Assembly (NCBI RefSeq): GCF_009883055.1
Contig: NZ_WWVR01000013.1
Coordinates: forward strand, 1-64,000
DNA: 64,000 bases
Origin: Blautia sp. BIOML-A1
GTDB taxonomy: Bacteria > Bacillota > Clostridia > Lachnospirales > Lachnospiraceae
Direction of reading: 5' to 3'
Position numbers and translations under genes: made by a program. Below, in pieces: positions 44,161-54,556 of the stretch. Under the pieces are notes generated by a model, which saw only the letters and a list, made by a program, of their open reading frames with translations, was not told the origin of the DNA and ran no database searches. Every line of letters begins with the position of its first letter. Position 1 is the first letter of the stretch.

Positions 44161-44660
44161 TCAAAAAAAACTTTGCTCGGTGCTGAATTTTTGATAGCCT
44201 GCTGCATTTGTTCATCTGGCTCAATGATGATCCTGCAATTTTCTCCCTTGTCTCTGGTGATGACTGCAAAACGCTTGTGACCAGGATTTCCTGAAGAGTA
44301 ATCCAGGGTTTTCATTTTACTGCTGCTGTTGTAGTAATCCAGACGGTGAGAATCCACAGGTGCCACAAGATCTGCCTCCTTGATGTTCACTGTCATTGCT
44401 TTTTTACGTTTGGACTTGGCCATAACCATATCGATGTCCATTTCACCGTTCACAAAAAGATACTCATATTCAAGATCTGTCCTCGGCACAATGAAATAAC
44501 ATGCGACTCCAAGCACAACCGCTGCCAGAAGAAACACGAAACTGAACATAAGTCCTGCCGCTGCTGCCACTGCAGTCAGTATGATCATTCCATACTTGAT
44601 CACCGCATCTTTTGTAGTTGGTTCTTTCTTTACCAGAAATTCTGAATATAAATCACTCAT
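44157..44660 (-). CDS. DUF6106-like membrane protein, 167 aa
   Basis: Two hydrophobic segments (about 23-40 and 42-58) are followed by a cytoplasmic, beta-rich domain (YEYLFVNGEMDIDMVMAKSK, AVITRDKGENCRIIIEPDE). This order matches DUF6106 proteins found next to guaB or groEL in Lachnospiraceae, from memory. No catalytic motif is visible and the function is unknown. ATG 44660 follows AAGGAGAGAAAGACGCAG. Confidence 0.7.
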
Positions 44661-44718
44661 CTGCGTCTTTCTCTCCTTATTTGTTTTATGAATCTGTAAT
44701 TATTCTATCACAAAAGAA

Positions 44719-44741
44719 GACCAGCGTCTATGACGCTGGTC
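44719..44741 (-). terminator. groESL operon terminator
   Basis: GACCAGCGTC-TAT-GACGCTGGTC, a perfect 10-bp stem 20 bases past the groEL stop, followed on the minus strand by TTCTTTTG. Confidence 0.75.
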
Positions 44742-44761
44742 CGATCTTTAAAAACTTTTGA

Positions 44762-46411
<1,650 letters not shown>

Positions 46412-46427
46412 TCAATTAAAAAAAATA

Positions 46428-46715
<288 letters not shown>

Positions 46716-46752
46716 CTATTTTCCTCCTTTATTGTTGCCTTGCTTTCGATTG

Positions 46753-46779
46753 CTAGCACTCATTTCGTCTGAGTGCTAA
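46753..46779 (-). promoter_or_regulatory. CIRCE operator (HrcA binding)
   Basis: CTAGCACTC, 9 bases, GAGTGCTAA. One mismatch from the consensus TTAGCACTC-N9-GAGTGCTAA. It lies between the -10 box and the groES start, so HrcA would repress the operon. Confidence 0.95.
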
Positions 46780-46790
46780 TCACTGTCCTT

Positions 46791-46819
46791 ATATTATTGA
46801 ATTACGCTATTTTCTGCAA
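46791..46819 (-). promoter_or_regulatory. groESL promoter
   Basis: On the minus strand TTGCAG (46819-46814), 17 bases, TAATAT (46796-46791), just upstream of CIRCE. The 46820-46955 stretch behind it is T-rich with no gene seen. Confidence 0.65.
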
Positions 46820-46960
46820 CTCTTTTTACAGTTGTTAATTTTTATATTTTTAAATATTATCTCTTTTTTTCTTATATTTTCTTTAGTTTTCTTATTTTAC
46901 TGTTTTTCATTAATTTTTTATACAGGTGAATGCACCTATTCTGACACCATTACATCAGAA

Positions 46961-47002
46961 AAGCTCTTTCCCACTGAATCTTTACTCAGTGACAAAGAGC
47001 TT
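46961..47002 (-). terminator. hairpin after codY
   Basis: AAGCTCTTTCCCACTGA pairs with TCAGTGACAAAGAGCTT over about 15 bp. It begins 19 bases after the codY stop. The T-tail is weak. Confidence 0.6.
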
Positions 47003-47020
47003 CTCTGACTTTATTTCTGA

Positions 47021-47806
47021 TCATGATTTCTTATTTCTCTGGGCTTTGATCTCTTCCAGTTCATCAAAGATCACTTCATTGAGAACCTTGATATAGGTTC
47101 CTTTCATACCGGAAGAACGAGACTCGATAACACCTGCACTCTCAAACTTACGCAGGGCATTTACAATTACGGATCTGGTGATTCCCACACGGTCTGCGAT
47201 CTTGCTCGCAACCAGGATTCCTTCTTCTCCATCCAGTTCATCAAAGATATGGATGATTGCCTCCAGTTCTGAGAATGACAGGGTATTAAAGGCTGACTTA
47301 ACAACCTGCTGCTTACGGTCCTCCTCTGCATTCTCCTCGTGTACTGCGCGCATCATCTCCAGTCCTACGACCGTTGTGCCATATTCACTGACAATGATAT
47401 CCTCAATGTCATATGGCTTATTGTCACGATACATAAAAACAGTTCCCAGACGTTCTCCTGCAATATCAATCGGATTGATGATTCCCTGGCAGCTGCTGTC
47501 AACATGTTCAAAACCTAATGTCTGAAGATTTACGTTTTCTTTGGTTGATAAAACTCCCAAAAAACGCTCATTCAACAATTCATCTACATGTCCGCCAACG
47601 TTATCTTCAATCAGTTCAGTTATTTCCTTGACGCCCGGACATAAACTGATTCCCAGGACTTTACCCTTCTTGCTCAGCACCAGTATGTTAGAGCTTAATG
47701 TCTCCATCAAAACCTGGCAGATATCATTAAACACTACCTTACTGGAACTACTGTTGTGCAGAAGTTTGTTGATTTTTCTTGTTTTATCTAACAACTGAAC
47801 GCTCAT
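47021..47806 (-). CDS. codY: global transcription regulator CodY
   Basis: A 261-residue GTP/branched-chain amino acid-responsive repressor. ATG 47806 (MSVQLLDKTRKINKLL) follows AAGGAGGCCAAG; an upstream in-frame extension to 47863 crosses the promoter. The N-terminal GAF domain (CQVLMETLSSNILVLSKKGK) binds the effectors. The winged helix ASKIADRVGITRSVIVNALR then KFESAGVIESRSSGMKGTYI is the CodY DNA-binding signature. A CodY box lies upstream of its promoter, so it probably controls itself. Confidence 0.96.
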   Translation of the reverse strand: MSVQLLDKTRKINKLLHNSSSSKVVFNDICQVLMETLSSNILVLSKKGKVLGISLCPGVKEITELIEDNVGGHVDELLNERFLGVLSTKENVNLQTLGFEHVDSSCQGIINPIDIAGERLGTVFMYRDNKPYDIEDIIVSEYGTTVVGLEMMRAVHEENAEEDRKQQVVKSAFNTLSFSELEAIIHIFDELDGEEGILVASKIADRVGITRSVIVNALRKFESAGVIESRSSGMKGTYIKVLNEVIFDELEEIKAQRNKKS

Positions 47807-47854
47807 CTTGGCCTCCTTCAATGATTTATTCGATGTGACCATCTTTATAACACA

Positions 47855-47883
47855 ATAGTACACGCTTTATCACGAAAAAGCAA
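47855..47883 (-). promoter_or_regulatory. codY promoter
   Basis: On the minus strand TTGCTT (47883-47878), 17 bases, TACTAT (47860-47855). Confidence 0.6.
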
Positions 47884-47914
47884 GATATTTTTATATTTTT
47901 TTCACTTTTATCTG

Positions 47915-47929
47915 CATTTTCAGAAAATT
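47915..47929. promoter_or_regulatory. CodY box upstream of codY
   Basis: CATTTTCAGAAAATT matches the 15-base consensus AATTTTCWGAAAATT at 14 positions. It lies about 32 bases upstream of the codY -35 box in the topA-codY gap. Confidence 0.75.
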
Positions 47930-47969
47930 CATAACTGTTTCATTTTCACAGTTATCATTTTCTGTGCGC

Positions 47970-50042
47970 TCAGTCTTCTTCTTTTTCTTTCTGCTCTACA
48001 TAGCCGCAGGTTTCCTGACTGCAGACAAGTTTATTGCCTTTCTCAACCATATAGCTTCCACAGACCGGACATTTCTTATTTGACGGTTTCTGCCAGGACA
48101 TAAAATCACATTCCGGATTGTCGATGCATCCATAATATTTACGTCCTTTCTGCGTTTTCTTAAGGACAACATCCTTACCGCATTTCGGGCAGGCCACACC
48201 AATCTTCTCATAATAAGGCTTGGTATTTCTGCATTCCGGAAATCCCGGGCAGGCAAGAAATCTTCCATGTGGTCCGTACTTGATGACCATGTTTCTGCCG
48301 CAGACATCACAGATCTCATCCGTAACCTCATCCTGAATATCAACCTTCTCAAGCTCTTTCTCTGCTGCGTCTACATCTTTCTTAAGATCCGGGTAGAAGT
48401 TTCTGACAACTGTCTTCCACTGAACAGTTCCTGCCTCCACACAGTCCAGAAGTCCTTCCATCATCGCTGTGAAGCGCACATCTACAATGCTCGGAAAAGC
48501 CTGCTTCATAATGTTGTTTACCACTTCTCCAAGTTCTGTAACATAAAGGTTCTTCTGTTCTTTGGAAACATAACGTCGGCTGATGATTGTTGTGATCGTA
48601 GGCGCATAAGTACTTGGACGGCCGATTCCCTGTTCTTCCAGTGCCTTTACAAGAGAAGCCTCTGTGTAATGTGCCGGCGGCTGTGTAAAATGCTGTTCAG
48701 GCTTCAGTTCTTCCAGAGTAAGTTTCATGCCCTTTTCCAGAGACTGGCTCAGAACATTGCCTTTCTGATTATCTTCCTCCTGTGTATATACAGATAAGAA
48801 ACCATCGAAGACTACCTTGGAGGCTGCAACCGTAAAGGTATATTCTCCTGCACCGATTTTTACAGAAGTTGTCTCATATTTCGCCGCTGCCATTCTGCTG
48901 GCTGTAAAGCGCTTCCATATCAGCTGATACAGACGGAACTGATCTCTGGAAAGAGATTCCTTGATCATAGCCGGCAGTCTGGTAATGTCTGTCGGACGGA
49001 TCGCCTCGTGTGCATCCTGGATCTTCTGCTCTTTCTTGACAGATTTCTCTGTTTTGGATACATATTCCTCCCCATACTGCTGTCCGATATATTCTCTTGC
49101 AGCTTCGTCCGCTTCATGGGAGATTCGTGTAGAATCTGTACGGAGATAAGTGATGATACCTACCGTACCATTTCCCTTGATATCAACACCCTCATATAAC
49201 TGCTGTGCCAGACGCATGGTCTTCTGTGTAGAGAAATTCAGAGTCTTGGCAGCTTCCTGCTGCAGAGTACTGGTTGTGAACGGAAGCGGTGCATTCTTGA
49301 TACGCTCTCCCTTTTTGACTTCTGTGATCTCATATTCTGCATTTTCCAGTTTTTCAAGAAGCTCATCCATTTCTTTCTTATTATGGATTGGCATTTTTTT
49401 GTCGGTTCCGTAAAATTTAGCCTTGAGCGGTTTCTTCTCCCCTTTGACACGGAATTCTCCGTCCAGACTCCAGTATTCTTCCGGAATAAATGCATTGATC
49501 TCATCCTCGCGGTCGCAGATGATCCGAAGTGCTACAGACTGAACACGCCCCGCACTCAAACCTCTCTTGACCTTTGCCCAGAGAAGCGGACTGATGCTGT
49601 ATCCTACCATTCGATCCAGCATTCTTCTGGCCTGCTGTGCATCTACCAGATTCATATCCAGATCCCGTGGCTGCTTGATAGAATTCTTCACGGCTGTCTT
49701 GGTGATCTCATTAAAAGAAATCCTGCGCATTTTGTCCGGATTTTCCTTCAATGCCTGCATCAAATGCCAGGAAATTGCCTCTCCTTCACGGTCAGGGTCC
49801 GTTGCAAGATAAATCTTATCTGCTTTCTTTGCAGCCTTACGAAGTGAAGCAAGGAGTTCTCCTTTCCCACGGATCGTAATATATTTAGGTTCAAAATCAT
49901 TTTCCACATCGATTCCGAACTGACTTTTCGGGAAATCCCTCACATGTCCGTTTGATGCCTGTACATCATAATTACTTCCAAGAAATTTTTTAATAGTTTT
50001 TACTTTTGCAGGTGACTCTACTATCACCAGATATTTCGCCAT
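47970..50042 (-). CDS. topA: DNA topoisomerase I
   Basis: A 690-residue type IA topoisomerase relaxing negative supercoils. TOPRIM start YLVIVESPAKVKTIKKFLGS and ATDPDREGEAISWHL; the catalytic Tyr in NGTVGIITYLRTDSTRIS; late core QGIGRPSTYAPTITTIISR. The C-terminus has three four-cysteine zinc ribbons (CDVCGRNM, CPKCGKDV, CPVCGSYM with partners). Normal length. Confidence 0.97.
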   Translation of the reverse strand: MAKYLVIVESPAKVKTIKKFLGSNYDVQASNGHVRDFPKSQFGIDVENDFEPKYITIRGKGELLASLRKAAKKADKIYLATDPDREGEAISWHLMQALKENPDKMRRISFNEITKTAVKNSIKQPRDLDMNLVDAQQARRMLDRMVGYSISPLLWAKVKRGLSAGRVQSVALRIICDREDEINAFIPEEYWSLDGEFRVKGEKKPLKAKFYGTDKKMPIHNKKEMDELLEKLENAEYEITEVKKGERIKNAPLPFTTSTLQQEAAKTLNFSTQKTMRLAQQLYEGVDIKGNGTVGIITYLRTDSTRISHEADEAAREYIGQQYGEEYVSKTEKSVKKEQKIQDAHEAIRPTDITRLPAMIKESLSRDQFRLYQLIWKRFTASRMAAAKYETTSVKIGAGEYTFTVAASKVVFDGFLSVYTQEEDNQKGNVLSQSLEKGMKLTLEELKPEQHFTQPPAHYTEASLVKALEEQGIGRPSTYAPTITTIISRRYVSKEQKNLYVTELGEVVNNIMKQAFPSIVDVRFTAMMEGLLDCVEAGTVQWKTVVRNFYPDLKKDVDAAEKELEKVDIQDEVTDEICDVCGRNMVIKYGPHGRFLACPGFPECRNTKPYYEKIGVACPKCGKDVVLKKTQKGRKYYGCIDNPECDFMSWQKPSNKKCPVCGSYMVEKGNKLVCSQETCGYVEQKEKEED

Positions 50043-50111
50043 GCTACCTCTCCTACTTTTGCTAAACTCTCCGGGATCTGTTGCTTCAAGAGTCGACGTC
50101 TTATGTCGGTT

Positions 50112-50999
50112 TTAAGTCTCTTTTATATAATAATGTCTGCCGATCTCCCGGATCAGACCTGACAGCTTTAACTCCAGCAAAAGGCTTCCGATCTGCCTCG
50201 GCGGAAGGCCTGTTTTCTGAATTAAAAAATCCATAGATTTTGGTCGTAAATCGAGACAACTATACACCAATTTCAAATCGCTTGCAAGTCCTAAGTCATT
50301 TTTTGAGTCGGATTTTACCTTATTTTCATAATTCATCCCCAGTTCTCTGAGAAGAATTTCCGGACTGTACGCGATTCCTGCCCCATCATATATCAGTTTG
50401 TGGCATCCTATACTCAGTTCCTCATTTACAGGTCCCGGAATCGCATAAACTGTTTTTCCCTGATCCAATGCCCACTGTGCTGTGATAAGTGAACCACTTT
50501 TTTCTCTTGCCTCTACGATGAGCACCATATCCGCAAGTCCACTTATGATCCGGTTCCTTGCCGGAAAAAAATAATTTCTTGCTCTCATACCCGGAGGCTG
50601 TTCACTTATGATTCCTCCTCCTTCCCTCAGGATACGTTCATACAGGGCTTTATTTCCCGCCGGATAACAGATATCCACGCCACCTGCAAGAACTGCGTAG
50701 GTTGCTGTTCCTCCCTCCAGTGCTCCCTTGTGTGCTTCTGCATCAATCCCGTAGGCCATGCCGCTGATGATCTGCACTCCTGCGCTGCTGAGGACCTTTG
50801 CATATCGAAATGCCTGGATTCTTCCGTATGTGCTGCACGCCCGTGCTCCAACGATTGCTATACTTGGTTTTTTCCTGTCGGGCAGTCTTCCTTTTACAAA
50901 AAGTATTTCCGGCATTTTGGGGTAATTATTTAATTTTTCCGGATATTCTGCACTTTTGGAACTAATCCGGAGGATTTTTTCTTCTGGTTTTTCTTCCAT
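50112..50999 (-). CDS. dprA: DNA-processing protein DprA
   Basis: A 295-residue Rossmann-type protein loading RecA on incoming single-stranded DNA. It shows PSIAIVGARACSTYGRIQAF, QIISGMAYGIDAEAHKGALE, GGVDICYPAGNKALYERIL, RNRIISGLADMVLIVEAREK and SGSLITAQWALDQGKTVYAI. The C-terminal winged helix is short. The N-terminal SAM-like part of longer DprA proteins is missing, as in many Clostridia. It lies between comM-like and topA genes, a common Firmicute order. Confidence 0.94.
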   Translation of the reverse strand: MEEKPEEKILRISSKSAEYPEKLNNYPKMPEILFVKGRLPDRKKPSIAIVGARACSTYGRIQAFRYAKVLSSAGVQIISGMAYGIDAEAHKGALEGGTATYAVLAGGVDICYPAGNKALYERILREGGGIISEQPPGMRARNYFFPARNRIISGLADMVLIVEAREKSGSLITAQWALDQGKTVYAIPGPVNEELSIGCHKLIYDGAGIAYSPEILLRELGMNYENKVKSDSKNDLGLASDLKLVYSCLDLRPKSMDFLIQKTGLPPRQIGSLLLELKLSGLIREIGRHYYIKET

Positions 51000-51034
51000 A
51001 TAAAATACCTCATTCTTTCCTGTTTTATGACACT

Positions 51035-52555
51035 TTAGTTCCAGTATTTTTTGTCAAACGCACGATAGGAAAGCGCCTCCCCTATATGATGCTTCTGTAT
51101 AGTTCTTGAATCATCCATATCTGCAATTGTTCTTGCCACCTTCAGAATACGGTGATATGCCCGTGCACTGAATGGCATATGCTCAAATGCCATCTTAAGA
51201 AGACCCCTTCCCTGGGCGTCCAGTTTACAGAATCGCTCTATCTGGCTTCCTTTGAGTTCCCCATTGAACTGGATTCCTTCATTCCTGTATCGGCTTCTCT
51301 GTATTTCCTGGACCCGTGTAACACGTTCCTGAATCTTATTCGTCGATTCTCCGATCCGGCTGCTGCTCAGCCCTTCAAAAGATACCGGTGTCACATCCGC
51401 ACAGAGATCCAGTCTGTCAAGCAGCGGCTGGCTGATCCTTCCAAGATACTGTGAAACCTGTGCCGGGGTGCAATGACAGCGATTCATATCAGGATAATGC
51501 CCGCAGGGACAGGGATTCATTGCCGCACACAAAATAAAATCTGCCGGAAAATCATAGGTTCCATATACTCTTGAGATTCGGATCACTTTATCTTCCAGAG
51601 GCTGTCGCAAAATCTCCAGGCTCCGCCTTGAAAACTCCGGCATCTCATCAAGAAAAAGCACGCCTCTGTGTGCCAGCGTGACCTCTCCCGGTCTGGGATT
51701 TCGTCCGCCGCCGGCCAATGCCTGTGCAGAACAGGTATGATGTGGACTTCGAAATGGCCGTTTTCTCACAAGAGGATCACCCGGAGACAAAAGCCCCGCA
51801 ATACTGTAGATTTTGGTCAGTTCCAGTCCTTCCTCAAAACTCAGTGACGGCATGATCCCGGGTATTCTTTTTGCTATCATGGTTTTTCCTGCTCCCGGTG
51901 GTCCGATCATAAGCAGATTGTGAAATCCACTGACTGCAATCTCTACCGCTCTTCGAAGACTTTCCTGCCCTTTGATCTCACAGAAATCTGTTTTTTCCGT
52001 ATTTTCTTCCACTGTACTTTCGATATCCTCCATACAGTAGTCTTCCGGATTTCTCAGATATTGGATCATTTCATTGAGATTTCTCACACCGATCACTTTC
52101 ATATCCGGAATCAGTCTTGCCTCTTTCAGATTTTCTGCCGGGACAACGCAGAAACGACACTTTTCTTCCCTTGCCCGTATTATCATTGGCAGAATTCCTG
52201 AGATTGCATGAATGTTTCCATTCAGGCTGATCTCCCCGGCCATCATGACTGCCGTAAGCTGTTCCGGTCTTAATATCCCTGAGGCAGCAAGAACCGCCGC
52301 CGCAAGCGGAAGATCAAAGCCTGCTCCTTCCTTTTTGATATCTGCCGGAGCAAAATTGACAGTAATCCTCTTTGGCGGAAGCGCAATCCCATTATTTTTC
52401 AGTGCTGTTCTTACCCTGTCCTGTGCTTCTTTTACCTGCGCTGAAGGAAAACCGACCATAGTAAAGGAAGGCAGCCCATCACTGACATCTGCCTCCACCT
52501 GAATGGGATGTACCTCCATTCCCAAAATTGCTGCTGATAGTACACTTGCAAACAT
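51035..52555 (-). CDS. ComM/YifB-family AAA+ ATPase (Mg-chelatase subunit I-like)
   Basis: A 506-residue protein starting at ATG 52555 (MFASVLSAAILGMEVHPIQV) after AAGAAAGGAGAAAA; the frame upstream enters repeat copy C and is spurious. N-terminal Lon-protease-like fold (PPKRITVNFAPADIKKEGAG), then Walker A LMIGPPGAGKTMIAKRIPG, Walker B GVLFLDEMPEFSRRSLEILR and arginine-rich lid. ComM in Gram-negatives is a helicase that extends heteroduplex during transformation; adjacency to dprA supports a recombination role here. Confidence 0.93.
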   Translation of the reverse strand: MFASVLSAAILGMEVHPIQVEADVSDGLPSFTMVGFPSAQVKEAQDRVRTALKNNGIALPPKRITVNFAPADIKKEGAGFDLPLAAAVLAASGILRPEQLTAVMMAGEISLNGNIHAISGILPMIIRAREEKCRFCVVPAENLKEARLIPDMKVIGVRNLNEMIQYLRNPEDYCMEDIESTVEENTEKTDFCEIKGQESLRRAVEIAVSGFHNLLMIGPPGAGKTMIAKRIPGIMPSLSFEEGLELTKIYSIAGLLSPGDPLVRKRPFRSPHHTCSAQALAGGGRNPRPGEVTLAHRGVLFLDEMPEFSRRSLEILRQPLEDKVIRISRVYGTYDFPADFILCAAMNPCPCGHYPDMNRCHCTPAQVSQYLGRISQPLLDRLDLCADVTPVSFEGLSSSRIGESTNKIQERVTRVQEIQRSRYRNEGIQFNGELKGSQIERFCKLDAQGRGLLKMAFEHMPFSARAYHRILKVARTIADMDDSRTIQKHHIGEALSYRAFDKKYWN

Positions 52556-52597
52556 TTTTCTCCTTTCTTCTTCCGGCCCCCGATCTGCCTGATATTC

Positions 52598-52741
52598 GTT
52601 ACTGTTCACTCCGTTCACAGTAACTTGGTCAAAATGCATTCCAAATCACCTTCGGTGATGGCATTTTGCCCCGTATGTCTCGGGATTTTGCCATATTCAT
52701 GTCAAAACACCTCGCGGAATATTACCTGTGAACAGTTACTG
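52598..52741. repeat. structured repeat, copy C
   Basis: Third copy, GTTACTGTTCAC ... CCTGTGAACAGTTAC, almost identical to copy A except for a change in the last hairpin (CATGTCAAAA). Flanking duplication is short: GTTAC(TG) at both ends. It lies 43 bases upstream of the ComM-like start. Confidence 0.75.
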
Positions 52742-52890
52742 AACTGTTTTCTTCAACATATGTTAGTGTTTTCTTCAACAATTCTGTCTTTCGTACTTTG
52801 CAGAATTGTTTCTGTTATAATATTTTGCTGGAATATAATAAGATTTTCAGAAAAAAAGAAAAACCTGCCTTTTATATGCAGGCTTTTAAA
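52742..52890 (+). other. intergenic region with inverted repeat, -10 box and hairpin; possible small RNA
   Basis: GTTTTCTTCAACA occurs twice (52746-52758, 52768-52780). AACAATTCTG (52777-52786) and CAGAATTGTT (52801-52810) form a perfect inverted repeat, followed by TATAAT (52816-52821). A hairpin CCTGC/GCAGG (52864-52882) with TTTT after it could end a transcript of about 60 bases. On the minus strand the same hairpin has a long T-run. From 52890 to 53080 I see no convincing gene. Confidence 0.3.
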
Positions 52891-53081
52891 GAAAGATTTT
52901 TGCTCTGATCTTATTATAATCTATTGCCAGTCAAAGCTCAACTGCATATTTCACATTCCCAATCGAAATGCTCATCCGGCTTGCAGATTATTATGATACT
53001 ACAATCGATTACCTTGTAGGACGCATTGACAACAAGACACCGATCAAATAAATCCATATCTGTATTTTTGCAGAGCCAACA

Positions 53082-53115
53082 AAAAACGGAATCCCTTTTC
53101 AGAGATTCCGTTTTT
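53082..53115. terminator. bidirectional terminator after the DUF1275 gene
   Basis: AAAAACGGAATC pairs perfectly with GATTCCGTTTTT (12 bp, 10-base loop), 22 bases past the stop of the membrane protein gene. Confidence 0.85.
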
Positions 53116-53136
53116 AATATCTGCTGATATATATTT

Positions 53137-53826
53137 TTATTGCCAATGATGCTCTGCTTCTTCAATCTCCTCAATAAACATAATCAGAAAGCTGATAAGA
53201 AGCAAAATACTGGATACCCAGATAGCTTTTTCACCGTATGCCACAGAGAGTCGTCCGCCGATTCCTGCTCCTATAGCAAACAGAAAGATAATGGCATAAT
53301 AGCACAGTGCCTGGTGAAGCAGGCGCGGCTTTCTTTCGCGTATGTAGGCTGAAAAAGCTGCTGTACCGCTTCGGAGATTCCCGATGCACATGGTACTGGC
53401 ATAAGAGTTTCCTTCTACCTTTCGGAAGGTCTGTACCTGCAAGGCACAGGAGAAGGATACCATGGTGGTAGCCAGTACATTCATATTTCCCGGTACAAAG
53501 CCTACCAAGAACAGCAGGATAATTTCTACCAGAAGGATTCCCTGGCGCCAGTGAAAGCGTCTGGCATAGCGAAATTTATTCTGAATACGCTCTGCCAGCA
53601 GTACTCCAAAGAAAAATGCGGTCAGAGGAACCAGATAATGTAATCCTGCTTTCACTTCGCCGTTCATAAACCGCTCACTCATCAGTACCACGTTTCCGGT
53701 CTGAGCGTTGGAAAAAACGCCGTCGCGTGTGAAGTAGGTATAGGCATCCTGAAATCCTCCTGACACTGCAAGAAATGCACTGTTTATGAAAGCTTCTGAG
53801 GTCTGTACCTTCTTATGATGGTCCAT
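53137..53826 (-). CDS. DUF1275/YoaK-family membrane protein
   Basis: A 229-residue integral membrane protein starting at ATG 53826 (MDHHKKVQTSEAFINSAFLA) after AAGGAAGGAACTTGCT. The N-terminal motif GGFQDAYTYFTRDGVFSNAQ then TGNVVLM is diagnostic of DUF1275. Five or six membrane spans follow. Members are thought to be transporters of unknown substrate. The gene lies downstream of the fumarase genes but about 160 bases away, so it may be separate from that operon. Confidence 0.88.
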   Translation of the reverse strand: MDHHKKVQTSEAFINSAFLAVSGGFQDAYTYFTRDGVFSNAQTGNVVLMSERFMNGEVKAGLHYLVPLTAFFFGVLLAERIQNKFRYARRFHWRQGILLVEIILLFLVGFVPGNMNVLATTMVSFSCALQVQTFRKVEGNSYASTMCIGNLRSGTAAFSAYIRERKPRLLHQALCYYAIIFLFAIGAGIGGRLSVAYGEKAIWVSSILLLISFLIMFIEEIEEAEHHWQ

Positions 53827-53987
53827 AGCAAGTTCCTTCCTTTGTCTTTCGCCTTTGTTCTGCATATGCGATTTTAACTCTGTCAAGTCCGCTGCACCTT
53901 CAAAGTTATAAACTATAAATCCTGTAAACACTCAATTTGATATACAGGCTATATCGTTCTTATATGTCAAATTTAAAACACCGATGA

Positions 53988-54554
53988 TTACTCTGGTTTA
54001 TGCTCTTTCAGATATTCCTTACGTCCTTCTTCATAAAGGTTATTTCCCTCGCTGTCAATAATAACAACAAGCGGCATATCCTCTACATAAAGCTTACGAA
54101 GTGCTTCTGCGCCAAGATCCTCATATGCAATCAGCTCAGCTTTCTTGATACATTTGGCAAGAAGAGCTCCGGCACCGCCGATCGCTCCGAAGTAAACGCC
54201 GTCATATTTCTTCATGGCTTCTACAACTTCTGGAAGGCGTGCTCCTTTTCCGATCATACCGCGTGCTCCTACTGACATCATAGTCGGTGCATAGGCATCC
54301 ATACGTCCGCTGGTTGTAGGCCCTGCGGAACCGATTACTGCTCCTGGTTTTGCAGGAGTCGGTCCTACATAATAGATTGTTGCATCTGTTGGGTCAAACG
54401 GGATCTTCTCTCCCCTTGCAAGAGCTTCACACATACGCTTATGACCTGCATCACGGGAGGTGTAGATAGTTCCTGTAAGAAGAACCTGATCTCCTGCATG
54501 AAGAGTCTTTGCCAGTTCTTTTGTCAGAGGCAGTGTAATTTTTCTTTTTTCCAT
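53988..54554 (-). CDS. fumB: class I fumarate hydratase, beta subunit
   Basis: A 188-residue subunit. It opens RKITLPLTKELAKTLHAGDQ and has VLLTGTIYTSRDAGHKRMCE, YYVGPTPAKPGAVIGSAGPT, TSGRMDAYAP and GARGMIGKGARLPEV, the swivelling beta-subunit family of iron-sulfur fumarases and L(+)-tartrate dehydratases. With the alpha subunit, 2 bases upstream, it interconverts malate and fumarate. Tartrate dehydratase is the alternative, but the reductase genes next door favour fumarase. Confidence 0.92.
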   Translation of the reverse strand: MEKRKITLPLTKELAKTLHAGDQVLLTGTIYTSRDAGHKRMCEALARGEKIPFDPTDATIYYVGPTPAKPGAVIGSAGPTTSGRMDAYAPTMMSVGARGMIGKGARLPEVVEAMKKYDGVYFGAIGGAGALLAKCIKKAELIAYEDLGAEALRKLYVEDMPLVVIIDSEGNNLYEEGRKEYLKEHKPE

Positions 54555-54556
54555 GA

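Noticed and set aside
52843..52860. CodY-like box ATTTTCAGAAAAAA near 52.85 kb
   Set aside because: About 12 of 15 matches in an AT-rich stretch and no clearly regulated gene beside it.
52938..53057. Possible 39-aa cysteine-containing protein on the minus strand (MDLFDRCLVVNASYKVIDCS)
   Set aside because: No ribosome-binding site, placed directly after the terminator of the DUF1275 gene, and no recognisable family; it may be a decayed fragment.
53932..53987. Hairpin-like AATTTGACATAT / TATATCAAATT after fumB as operon terminator
   Set aside because: The pairing is imperfect and no T-run follows on the minus strand.
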